In this document: positions 1 to 6,621 of the stretch, in pieces | How positions within the stretch are numbered: position 1 is the first letter of the stretch | Layout: the number at the start of each line of letters is the position of its first letter | DNA from: an uncultured Bacteroidales bacterium | GTDB lineage: Bacteria > Bacteroidota > Bacteroidia > Bacteroidales > Bacteroidaceae | Direction: 5' to 3' | NCBI GenBank assembly: GCA_946055775.1 | Contig: CAMGHE010000004.1 | Span: 1-38,631 of the forward strand | DNA: 38,631 bases | The notes under the pieces: generated by a model | The model's database searches: none | What the model was told of the DNA's origin: nothing | Seen by the model: only the letters and a program-made list of their open reading frames with translations | Translations under genes and position numbers: made by a program

Positions 1-55
1 GAGCGTCTGCCTTACAAGCAGAGGGTCGGGGGTTCGAATCCCTCAGCGCCCACCA
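1..55 (+). tRNA. tRNA-Val(TAC), 3' part only
   Basis: The visible 52 bases are identical to the matching part of the complete tRNA gene 34 bases downstream: anticodon arm with loop CTTACAA (anticodon TAC), variable region, T arm with GGTTCGAATCC, and the acceptor strand AGCGCCC plus discriminator A. The 5' acceptor strand and D arm lie outside the window. CCA follows the discriminator base at 53-55, so this copy appears to encode its 3' end. Confidence 0.93.
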
Positions 56-89
56 CTCATCTTTCCACATCTTGCCGCGGCGACATCAC

Positions 90-164
90 GGGCGCTTAGC
101 TCAGCTGGTTCAGAGCGTCTGCCTTACAAGCAGAGGGTCGGGGGTTCGAATCCCTCAGCGCCCA
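90..164 (+). tRNA. tRNA-Val(TAC)
   Basis: This is a complete cloverleaf. The acceptor strands are GGGCGCT at 90-96 and AGCGCCC at 157-163, with discriminator A at 164. The D arm is GCTC...GAGC, the anticodon stem TCTGC/GCAGA encloses the loop CTTACAA, and the T arm contains GGTTCGAATCC. Anticodon TAC reads valine GUA/GUG codons. Unlike the preceding copy, the bases after the discriminator are CTC, so CCA must be added after transcription. It is the last gene of a tandem pair closed by the terminator at 174-211. Confidence 0.96.
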
Positions 165-173
165 CTCCCCCAC

Positions 174-211
174 CCGAGGGTCTGTCCTTCACGACAGACC
201 CTCGGTTTTTT
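174..211 (+). terminator. Rho-independent terminator of the tRNA-Val pair
   Basis: A perfect 13-bp stem (174-186 with 193-205) with a 6-base loop is followed by six T residues. It lies 9 bases after the second tRNA. Confidence 0.93.
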
Positions 212-295
212 ATGACCATGCGGCGGGCGATTGCCCTTCTATCTTGAAAGTTCAGAGAGTGCCGTGGCGGCCTCGACGCTTTCTGCCGGCCATGC

Positions 296-326
296 TTTGT
301 ACTTTGGCCTTTTAATCGTACATTTG
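296..326 (+). promoter_or_regulatory. Bacteroidota-type promoter of yicC-gmk-nadD
   Basis: TTTG at 296-299, a 19-base spacer and TACATTTG at 319-326 match the group consensus TTTG-N19/20-TAnnTTTG. The start codon is 36 bases past the -7 element. Confidence 0.75.
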
Positions 327-361
327 CGGGAAGAATACAAGCCAACGTTTAGCACACTCAC

Positions 362-1240
362 ATGATACAATCCATGACGGGCTACGGCAAGGCCGAAATC
401 CACTACAACGGAAAGAAAATCATTGCCGAAATCAAGTCGCTCAACTCTAAGGCGCTGGACCTCAACACGCGCATCATCCCCCTATACCGCGAACACGAGA
501 TGGACATCCGCCGACGTATCGCTGCCGTGCTGGAGCGCGGCAAGGTGGACTTCAACCTCTGGACCGAGGCCGATGCCGAGGCTGCCGCACCGCGCCTCAA
601 CGGGGCCGTCGTGGCCGACTACATACAGCAGATACGCCAACTCAGCGACGCTCAGGGGCTGCCCTTCCCGGCCGACCACATCTGGGACATCGTGGCGCGT
701 ATGCCGGAAACGCTGCAGGCTACGGCCAACGACGAACTGACGGACGAGGAATGGCAGGCGGCTGCCACGGCCGTCGATCAGGCCATCGAACGCCTCATGG
801 CTTTCCGCAGTCAGGAGGGCGAGGCGCTGAGCCATAAGTTTGCCGCCAACCTGGACCGCATAGAGGCTCTGCTGCACGACATCGAGCCCTACGAGACGCA
901 GCGCGTGGAGAAGATACGGGCGCGTCTGGAGGAGCGCCTGGAAGAACTCAAGGGCGTAGATTACGACCGCAACCGTCTGGAGCAGGAACTGATTTACTAC
1001 ATCGAAAAACTGGACATCAACGAGGAGAAGCAGCGTCTGGCCAACCACCTGAAGTACTTCCGCGAAACGATGGCCAACGGCAAGGGCCAGGGCAAGAAAC
1101 TGGGCTTCATCGCCCAGGAGATGGGCCGCGAAATCAATACCACGGGCTCGAAGAGCAACCTGGCCGAGATGCAGAACATCGTGGTCCGCATGAAGGACGA
1201 ACTGGAACAGATTAAGGAGCAGGTGCTCAACGTGATGTAA
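362..1240 (+). CDS. yicC: YicC-family endoribonuclease
   Basis: The protein has 292 residues, the usual length of the YicC family. It starts with the family hallmark MIQSMTGYGKA and ends in the conserved C-terminal (DUF1732) domain, whose signature QEMGREINT lies near residue 250; the middle is helical and charged. E. coli YicC has been reported to be an endoribonuclease acting in small-RNA turnover, but the role in Bacteroidota is not established. The gene is the first of an operon with gmk (54-base gap) and nadD, a common order in Bacteroidales. The start codon follows the promoter at 296-326 directly; no Shine-Dalgarno sequence is seen. Confidence 0.93.
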   Translation: MIQSMTGYGKAEIHYNGKKIIAEIKSLNSKALDLNTRIIPLYREHEMDIRRRIAAVLERGKVDFNLWTEADAEAAAPRLNGAVVADYIQQIRQLSDAQGLPFPADHIWDIVARMPETLQATANDELTDEEWQAAATAVDQAIERLMAFRSQEGEALSHKFAANLDRIEALLHDIEPYETQRVEKIRARLEERLEELKGVDYDRNRLEQELIYYIEKLDINEEKQRLANHLKYFRETMANGKGQGKKLGFIAQEMGREINTTGSKSNLAEMQNIVVRMKDELEQIKEQVLNVM

Positions 1241-1294
1241 AGCGCTGACGGCAACTCCCCCACATACATTCCTCACCCCCAACTCCCCCACCCC

Positions 1295-1870
1295 ATGACC
1301 GGCAAACTTATCCTTTTCTCCGCCCCGAGCGGCAGCGGCAAAAGCACCATCATCAACTACCTGATGCAGCAGGGGCTCGGCCTGCACTTCTCCATATCGG
1401 CCACCAGCCGTCCGCCGCGCGGCCAGGAGCGCAACGGCGTGGAGTATTTCTTCCTCAGTCCCGAAGAATTTCGCGAGCGCATAGATCGCAACGAATTTTT
1501 GGAATACGTCGAAGTGTATGAGGGCCGCTTTTACGGCACGCTTAAATCTCAGGTGGATGCCCAACTTTCTCGCGGCGAGCATGTTGTGGCCGACGTGGAC
1601 GTGGTGGGTGCCGGCCGCATCAAGGCGGTCTATGGCGACCGTGCCCTGACGGTCTTCGTTCAGCCGCCCTCGGTGGACGAACTGCGCCGCCGCCTCGAAG
1701 GCCGGGGCACCGACAGCCCCGAGGTGATCAACGACCGCATCGCCCGCGCCGAGTACGAGTTGACCTTCGCCCCGCAGTTTGACGTCGTCATCGTCAACGA
1801 CCGGCTCGAGCAGGCCCAGGCCGATGCGCTGGCGGCCATCCGCCGTTTCCTGCAGGCTGAGGCCGAATGA
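1295..1870 (+). CDS. gmk: Guanylate kinase
   Basis: This 191-residue cytoplasmic enzyme phosphorylates GMP (and dGMP) with ATP to give GDP, an essential step in GTP supply. The P-loop APSGSGKST is at residues 10-18 and the GMP-binding segment SRPPRGQERNGVEYF runs from residue 38. The lid and the NDR motif near residue 145 (VINDRIARAEYEL) are also present. Length and motifs match the bacterial family throughout. It lies between yicC and nadD in one operon. The 54-base leader is C/A-rich with very few G, so the ATG at 1295 is chosen because the family N-terminus begins there, not from a ribosome binding site. Confidence 0.97.
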   Translation: MTGKLILFSAPSGSGKSTIINYLMQQGLGLHFSISATSRPPRGQERNGVEYFFLSPEEFRERIDRNEFLEYVEVYEGRFYGTLKSQVDAQLSRGEHVVADVDVVGAGRIKAVYGDRALTVFVQPPSVDELRRRLEGRGTDSPEVINDRIARAEYELTFAPQFDVVIVNDRLEQAQADALAAIRRFLQAEAE

Positions 1871-1903
1871 CCTGACACACACTGCACAAAGTCCACTGTA
1901 CTC

Positions 1904-2491
1904 ATGCGCACCATAGGTATCTACGGCGGTTCGTTCAACCCCATCCATGTGGGCCACATCGCGCTGGCCCGCAGCCTCGTAGCCCGGGGCCTTGTGGACG
2001 AGGTGTGGCTCATGGTGTCGCCCTGCAACCCGCTGAAGGCGCAGAGCGGTCTGGCCCCCGACCACTGGCGCCTGCGTCTGGCCCAGGCTGCCGTGAGTGA
2101 CGTGGAGGGCGTCTGCGCCTCAGACTTCGAGTTTGCCCTGCCGCGCCCGTCCTATACCTACGACACGCTCAAAGCTCTGGAGCGGGCTCATCCCGACTGT
2201 CGCTTCGCCCTGCTCATCGGGGCCGACAACTGGCAGGTGTTCGACCGCTGGGCCCATCACGACCGGTTGCTCAGCGAGCACGACATCTTCATCTATCCGC
2301 GCCCCGACTGCCCCATCGACGCCGCCGGCCTGCCGTCCCGCATCCACCTGCTGGCCGATGTGCCGCAGTTTGACATCAGCGCCACCGACCTGCGCCGGCG
2401 CATAGCCGCCGGTCAGGACGTCAGCCCCTGGATGCCACCCGCCGCCCACCGTCTGCTGATAGCCGACAATCCCTATCGAAAGGAAGGGTAA
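1904..2491 (+). CDS. nadD: Nicotinate-nucleotide adenylyltransferase
   Basis: The 195-residue protein transfers AMP from ATP to nicotinate mononucleotide, giving deamido-NAD, the penultimate step of NAD synthesis. The nucleotidyltransferase signature GGSFNPIHVGH is at residues 8-18, with the HxGH histidines. The second ATP-binding motif, ISATDLRRR (ISxTxxR), is at residues 158-166. It is the third gene of the yicC-gmk-nadD operon, 33 bases after gmk, and is followed by the hairpin at 2518-2561 that separates it from the convergent lipoprotein gene. Confidence 0.97.
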   Translation: MRTIGIYGGSFNPIHVGHIALARSLVARGLVDEVWLMVSPCNPLKAQSGLAPDHWRLRLAQAAVSDVEGVCASDFEFALPRPSYTYDTLKALERAHPDCRFALLIGADNWQVFDRWAHHDRLLSEHDIFIYPRPDCPIDAAGLPSRIHLLADVPQFDISATDLRRRIAAGQDVSPWMPPAAHRLLIADNPYRKEG

Positions 2492-2517
2492 GTTTCTCCA
2501 CCCCATACCCCACACAG

Positions 2518-2561
2518 CCACAGAGGGCCGTCACCCATCGTCAGGTGACGGCCCTCTGTGG
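2518..2561. terminator. Long perfect hairpin between convergent genes (probable bidirectional terminator)
   Basis: An uninterrupted 18-bp stem (2518-2535 with 2544-2561) with an 8-base loop lies between the stops of nadD (+) and the PorE-like gene (-). No T tract follows on either strand, so termination is inferred from position and stem strength. Confidence 0.6.
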
Positions 2562-2577
2562 CATATATATTCGCAGG

Positions 2578-4680
2578 TTACCGGGCGTCGGCACCCTCTT
2601 CTTCATCCTCATCGAAGCGGTTGAGGTCCTCGTCGGGACGCTTGAAGGCGTCGGGACGCAGGCGGCCGTTTTCGTCGAAAAGGCCGTAGGTGGTGCGCAG
2701 TACGCGGAAGGCCGTACGACGGTTGAGGGCGTGGCAGGCTTCGCGCTCTTCGTCGGTGCGCAAGGTGTCGATGAAGGCCACCGTCAGCGTGTCGCCCTCC
2801 TTGAGGAAAGCGTGCTGCTCGGCCATGCGGCGCGTCACCACCTGCGGGCGGCGCTCGCCATAGCCCACGGCCGTCAGGCGGTCGGCGGCGATGTGGCACG
2901 AGTCGGTAAGATAGCGCACGACGCTCTCGGCGCGTCGCTGCGACAGGCGGTCGTTGTAGGCGTCGGAGCCGCGGTTGTCGCAGTGCGCGGCCAGTTCGAT
3001 GGTGACGTGGGGATTCTCCGTGAGCAGGCGTCCCAGACGGTCGAGCGCCGTCCGCGAGTCGGGCGTCAGTTCGGCGCTGTCGAAGGCATAGTTGATGCCG
3101 CGCACCAGCACCGGCACGCTGAGCGAAGGCAGCGGAAACTGCAGGACATACTGGCGCTCCACCCCCGCCGTATCGGCCACGAGCGTCTGCGTGACGTTGA
3201 GGAAACCCTTGCAGGTAGCCAGGAGCACATAGCGCACGCCGGGGCTCAGCGCCTCTTCAAACGAGCCGTCGCTCTGCACGCCGCGCTTGATGTAACTGCC
3301 GTCGTCGCCCACGACATAGACCGTGGCCTCGGGCAGCTCGTAGCCGTCCTGCTCATAGACCCACCCCTTGACCGTCAGCAACACCTCGGGGTGGCTGAAG
3401 GCGTAGATGCGGTCGCGCCCCACGCCGCGCCCCGCCCGTGACGAGGAGAAGTAGCCGCGGTGGTGCAGACCGTCGAAGGTGATGCCAAAGTCGTCGCCCG
3501 CGCTGTTCATCGGTGCGGGCAGTGCGCTGACCGTCCAGCGCTGCGTGACGGTGTCCTCGCGGGCACGGTAGAGGTCCAGACCGCCCAGGTTAGGCAGGCG
3601 GCCGTCCGAGGAGAAATAGAGTTCGCCGTTCGGCCGGAACGCCGGGAACACCTCGTTGCCCGGCGTGTTGATGTCCGGTCCCAGGTTCTCCACAGCCCCC
3701 AGACCATGGCTGCCGAGCGAGGCCCGCCACAGGTCGAAGCCCCCCTGTCCGCCCGGCATGTCGGACGTAAAGTAGAGCCAGCGTCCGTCTGGCGACACCG
3801 CCGGGTGAGCATAGGACGAGAGCGTATCGGCCGTGACCTTGAGCGGCTGCGGCTTGGCCCATTTGGCGTCCTGGCGTGCCGAGGTGTAGATTTCCGCCAT
3901 ACGCGGATAGGTGGCATCGCGCCGGCATACGGTGAGATACATGGTCTTGCCATCGGGGCTGAACTGGCATACGCCCTCTTCAAACTCGGTGTTGACATCG
4001 CCTTCCAGCGGTTCGGGAGCCTTCCATCGCCCCTTCTCGTCGCGTTTGACGCAGAAAATATCGGCATACTTCATGGCCGTCACGCCGCTCAGGTCGTTGC
4101 CCGTAGCGGTGTTGCGCGTGGTGGTGAAGACCAGCGTCTTGTCGTCGGCAAAAGCCGGACAGAAGTCGGAGCGCGTGCTGATAAGGACCTTCTCAGACGT
4201 CACCGTATAGGGCGAGCCCTTTTTGGTGATTTCCGGTGCGGCAGCCGCCGCCTCGATGCCCGCCAGAGCCGCGGGGTCGGCCGGATGCGTGTCCAGATAG
4301 CGCTGGTAGGCTGCGGCTGCGGCTTTATAGTTGCCCTGTGCGCGGAGCATGTCGCCCAGCCGCAGCAGGGTCAGCGTGTCGGTCAGGCCGTAGCGCTCCG
4401 CATTCTGGTAGCCGCCGGCCGCGCGGGCCACCTGACCATAGCGGCGGTAGCACTCGGCCATGCTGTAGGCCAGACGGCCACGTGCCGCCCTGTCCTTGGG
4501 CGACGTGCGCTGGTAAGCCTGACGGAAGAGGGCGGCAGCCTCGGCATATTCGCCGATAGCCTCGGCAGCCTCGGCACGACGCACCGTGCGCTCCACCGTG
4601 GAGCACGACGCCAGGGCCGCGATGACCGCCAGGGCCAGCACGACAGGGGCGGCATGGCCGGACAGACACCGACGACGCAT
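2578..4680 (-). CDS. PorE-like outer-membrane lipoprotein (TPR, beta-propeller, CRD, OmpA)
   Basis: From the ATG at 4680 the product has 700 residues and opens with a lipoprotein signal: MRRR, a hydrophobic stretch, then lipobox AALASC with the lipidated Cys at residue 26. It continues with helical TPR-like repeats (about 35-145), WD40/PD40-type propeller repeats (about 160-430) with recurring SPDG and LYFTSD blades, a carboxypeptidase-regulatory-like domain (about 435-505, from VKGWVYEQDG) and an OmpA peptidoglycan-binding domain (about 530-670, NYAFDSAEL and LSQRRAESV). An acidic tail ends the protein. This order is that of PorE, a type IX secretion protein anchored to peptidoglycan. Paralogues with the same order exist, so the role in secretion is inferred. 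The frame stays open upstream to an ATG at 4833, but that lies before the likely promoter and would bury the signal peptide; 4734 is an alternative start. Confidence 0.82.
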   Translation of the reverse strand: MRRRCLSGHAAPVVLALAVIAALASCSTVERTVRRAEAAEAIGEYAEAAALFRQAYQRTSPKDRAARGRLAYSMAECYRRYGQVARAAGGYQNAERYGLTDTLTLLRLGDMLRAQGNYKAAAAAYQRYLDTHPADPAALAGIEAAAAAPEITKKGSPYTVTSEKVLISTRSDFCPAFADDKTLVFTTTRNTATGNDLSGVTAMKYADIFCVKRDEKGRWKAPEPLEGDVNTEFEEGVCQFSPDGKTMYLTVCRRDATYPRMAEIYTSARQDAKWAKPQPLKVTADTLSSYAHPAVSPDGRWLYFTSDMPGGQGGFDLWRASLGSHGLGAVENLGPDINTPGNEVFPAFRPNGELYFSSDGRLPNLGGLDLYRAREDTVTQRWTVSALPAPMNSAGDDFGITFDGLHHRGYFSSSRAGRGVGRDRIYAFSHPEVLLTVKGWVYEQDGYELPEATVYVVGDDGSYIKRGVQSDGSFEEALSPGVRYVLLATCKGFLNVTQTLVADTAGVERQYVLQFPLPSLSVPVLVRGINYAFDSAELTPDSRTALDRLGRLLTENPHVTIELAAHCDNRGSDAYNDRLSQRRAESVVRYLTDSCHIAADRLTAVGYGERRPQVVTRRMAEQHAFLKEGDTLTVAFIDTLRTDEEREACHALNRRTAFRVLRTTYGLFDENGRLRPDAFKRPDEDLNRFDEDEEEGADAR

Positions 4681-4779
4681 GGCGGAGGCAAAGGCGGAGG
4701 CGGACGCAACAAAGGGTATGGGGAAGGATGACATGGGCTTTGGGGGAATTGGGCCGCCCTGCGGCGGCATTGGCGAGGA

Positions 4780-4787
4780 CAAAGGTG
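4780..4787 (-). promoter_or_regulatory. Possible -7 element for the PorE-like gene
   Basis: Read on the minus strand it is CACCTTTG, one mismatch from TAnnTTTG, about 100 bases upstream of the chosen start codon. No clear -33 element is visible. Confidence 0.35.
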
Positions 4788-4882
4788 CAAATTTTTCTTG
4801 ACATACAGGCGTCGGCACGGCCATTCTCGGCACTGACGACGCTTTTTACGCACCAGAAGGGCCTTCTTCATGACGAAAGTCG

Positions 4883-4890
4883 TACTTTTG
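4883..4890 (+). promoter_or_regulatory. -7 element of the metal-efflux operon
   Basis: TACTTTTG matches TAnnTTTG and lies 72 bases before the first gene of the operon. A matching -33 element is not obvious. Confidence 0.5.
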
Positions 4891-4962
4891 TAGAATGGCA
4901 ATGCCACCGCTATGCCCCGATAGGACCGGCGGCGCCATGGCCGTCTTCATTTCTCCATCTCC

Positions 4963-5373
4963 ATGCGCACCCTACTCTTCCGAGCGTTCGTCCTCGCCTC
5001 CGTGGTCAACCTGCTGGTTGCCGTTTGCTTTCCCCATCACCACCATGGGGACGGACTGTGCATGGGCATGGCTCACGAGGCGTCGTCTGCCGGTGGCGGC
5101 CGGGAGTTGCCCGTGCCCGACAATGGCCGTCACGCCAGTGACTGCATAGCCCACACCCCCTACTGCCGCACCGCGCCGTCGCCACGCCCGACGCTCATGC
5201 AGGCGCAGCAGATGCCCGTATGGGCGGCTGCCGTGTGGTGCGCAAAGGTCATCCCGCAGATGGCCGGCATGGGGAAGAGGACCTTTACACCCTATCACCG
5301 TCACCCCCTGCGTCCGCCTGCCGGACGCTGCAAGACGCCGCGTGCACCGCCGGTCAACGGCCATACCTGCTGA
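4963..5373 (+). CDS. Small His-rich secreted protein (DUF6769-like) of the metal-efflux operon
   Basis: This 136-residue protein begins with a hydrophobic signal or anchor segment (residues 1-24). Directly after it comes HHHHG and then Cys/Met/His residues (LCMGMAH), the look of a periplasmic metal-binding peptide. Further Cys residues (DCIAH, PYC, VWC) and a basic proline-rich tail follow. The HHHHxxG pattern resembles small Bacteroidales proteins (DUF6769) found beside RND metal pumps; that assignment is from memory of the pattern and is tentative. The gene precedes the adaptor, pump and channel genes on the same strand, with an 80-base gap to the adaptor, which supports a part in metal capture or sensing. 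The C-terminal half has little recognisable structure. Confidence 0.68.
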   Translation: MRTLLFRAFVLASVVNLLVAVCFPHHHHGDGLCMGMAHEASSAGGGRELPVPDNGRHASDCIAHTPYCRTAPSPRPTLMQAQQMPVWAAAVWCAKVIPQMAGMGKRTFTPYHRHPLRPPAGRCKTPRAPPVNGHTC

Positions 5374-5453
5374 ACTGCGGGGCGGCACGACATGTAGAAT
5401 TGAACCCGCCGCTCCATCCCCCCCCACAAGTAGTTACTCCTATATGTATTATC

Positions 5454-6605
5454 ATGAACAGATTTCTTCCTTATATCCTCACAGCCTTTGTCATGGTGGG
5501 CTGCGGCCAGAGTGGCCACGAAGACCATGACGACCACGACCATGAGGCCGAAGCCCAAGAGGCCGGCGGTCACAAGCATGGTGACGAGATCGTGCTGACC
5601 AAAGAGCAGATCGAGGCCGCGGGCATCCGCACCGACAGCGTCTGCCGCGGCGCCTTCCACGGCGTCATCCGCGTGGGCGGCACCATCGAGGCCGTGCCTG
5701 CCGACGAACAGGTGGTGGTGGCCACGATGAATGGCGTCCTGCACTGCACCCGGCCCATGCCGGCTCCGGGAAGTGCCGTCACACAGGGTCGGACGCTGGC
5801 CACCATCAGCGCGGGACACCTGCAGGAGGGCGACCCCGTCAGCCGCGCCCGCATCGACTATGAGGCGGCGCAGCGCGAGTATGAACGCGCCGGCCGCTTG
5901 GTGGGCGAGAACCTCATCTCGCAGGCGGAGTATGACGAGGTGCGCCGCCGCTACGAGCAGGCCCGCACGGCCTACGAGGCTCTGGCCGGCCAGAGCGCTC
6001 AGGGCGGCGTGGCGGTCAAGGCGGGCATGACGGGCTACGTCAAGCAGTGGCTGGCGGCCGAAGGGACCTACGTCAGCGTGGGCCAGCCCATCGCCGTCAT
6101 CACCAGCACACGCCGCCTGCGCCTGAGGGCCGACGTGCCCATGTCGCAGGCCGCGCAGATGGACCTGGTGCGCAGCGCCCGTTTCCGTCCGGAGGGCAGC
6201 GAGCAGGTATATAGCCTCGACGAGATGCAGGGCCGCTTGGTGGCCTACAGCCGCACGGCGGCCGAGGGCGACGCCTACGTGCCTATGGTCTTCGAGATGA
6301 ACAACGTGGGCCAACTGTGCCCGGGTGCCTATGCCGACGTATGGCTGCTCACGCACGACAGCCACGAGGCCATGACCGTGCCCGTCAGCGCCATCTCTGA
6401 AGAGCAGGGCCTGTACTACGTCTATGTCCAGACGCACGACGACGCCTTCGTCAAGCACGAGGTGTCGCTGGGTCTGAGCGACGGCCTCCGCATCGAGGTG
6501 ACGGCGGGTCTGGACGGCAACGAGAAGGTGGTCTGCCGCGGCACGAGTCAGGTGCGCATTGCCGGCGCATCGGCCGCCATCCCCGAACATAGCCACAACC
6601 ACTAA
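5454..6605 (+). CDS. RND metal-efflux membrane fusion lipoprotein (CusB/CzcB family)
   Basis: The start at 5454 gives 383 residues beginning with a lipoprotein signal (MNRFLPYILTAFVMVGC, lipidated Cys at 17). A His/Asp/Glu cluster at residues 20-44 (HEDHDDHDHE...) is a likely metal-binding tail. The rest follows the adaptor plan: barrel-sandwich half, helical hairpin (about 135-185, AQREYERAGRLV and AEYDEVRRRYEQA), second half of the lipoyl-like domain, beta-barrel and membrane-proximal domain. Such adaptors sit in the periplasm, link the inner-membrane pump to the outer-membrane channel and can pass metal to the pump. The frame is open upstream to 5220, but only the ATG at 5454 gives a proper signal peptide. 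The gap to the pump gene is 16 bases. Confidence 0.92.
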   Translation: MNRFLPYILTAFVMVGCGQSGHEDHDDHDHEAEAQEAGGHKHGDEIVLTKEQIEAAGIRTDSVCRGAFHGVIRVGGTIEAVPADEQVVVATMNGVLHCTRPMPAPGSAVTQGRTLATISAGHLQEGDPVSRARIDYEAAQREYERAGRLVGENLISQAEYDEVRRRYEQARTAYEALAGQSAQGGVAVKAGMTGYVKQWLAAEGTYVSVGQPIAVITSTRRLRLRADVPMSQAAQMDLVRSARFRPEGSEQVYSLDEMQGRLVAYSRTAAEGDAYVPMVFEMNNVGQLCPGAYADVWLLTHDSHEAMTVPVSAISEEQGLYYVYVQTHDDAFVKHEVSLGLSDGLRIEVTAGLDGNEKVVCRGTSQVRIAGASAAIPEHSHNH

Positions 6606-6621
6606 CTAAAGTCTGCTCATC

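Noticed and set aside
482-2065. A 527-codon minus-strand open frame across yicC, gmk and nadD
   Set aside because: It spans three sure housekeeping genes on the other strand and shows only shadow composition.
2545-4731. Long plus-strand open frames opposite the PorE-like gene
   Set aside because: They mirror the minus-strand lipoprotein codons, have no domains and no promoter; the minus-strand protein has a full known domain order.
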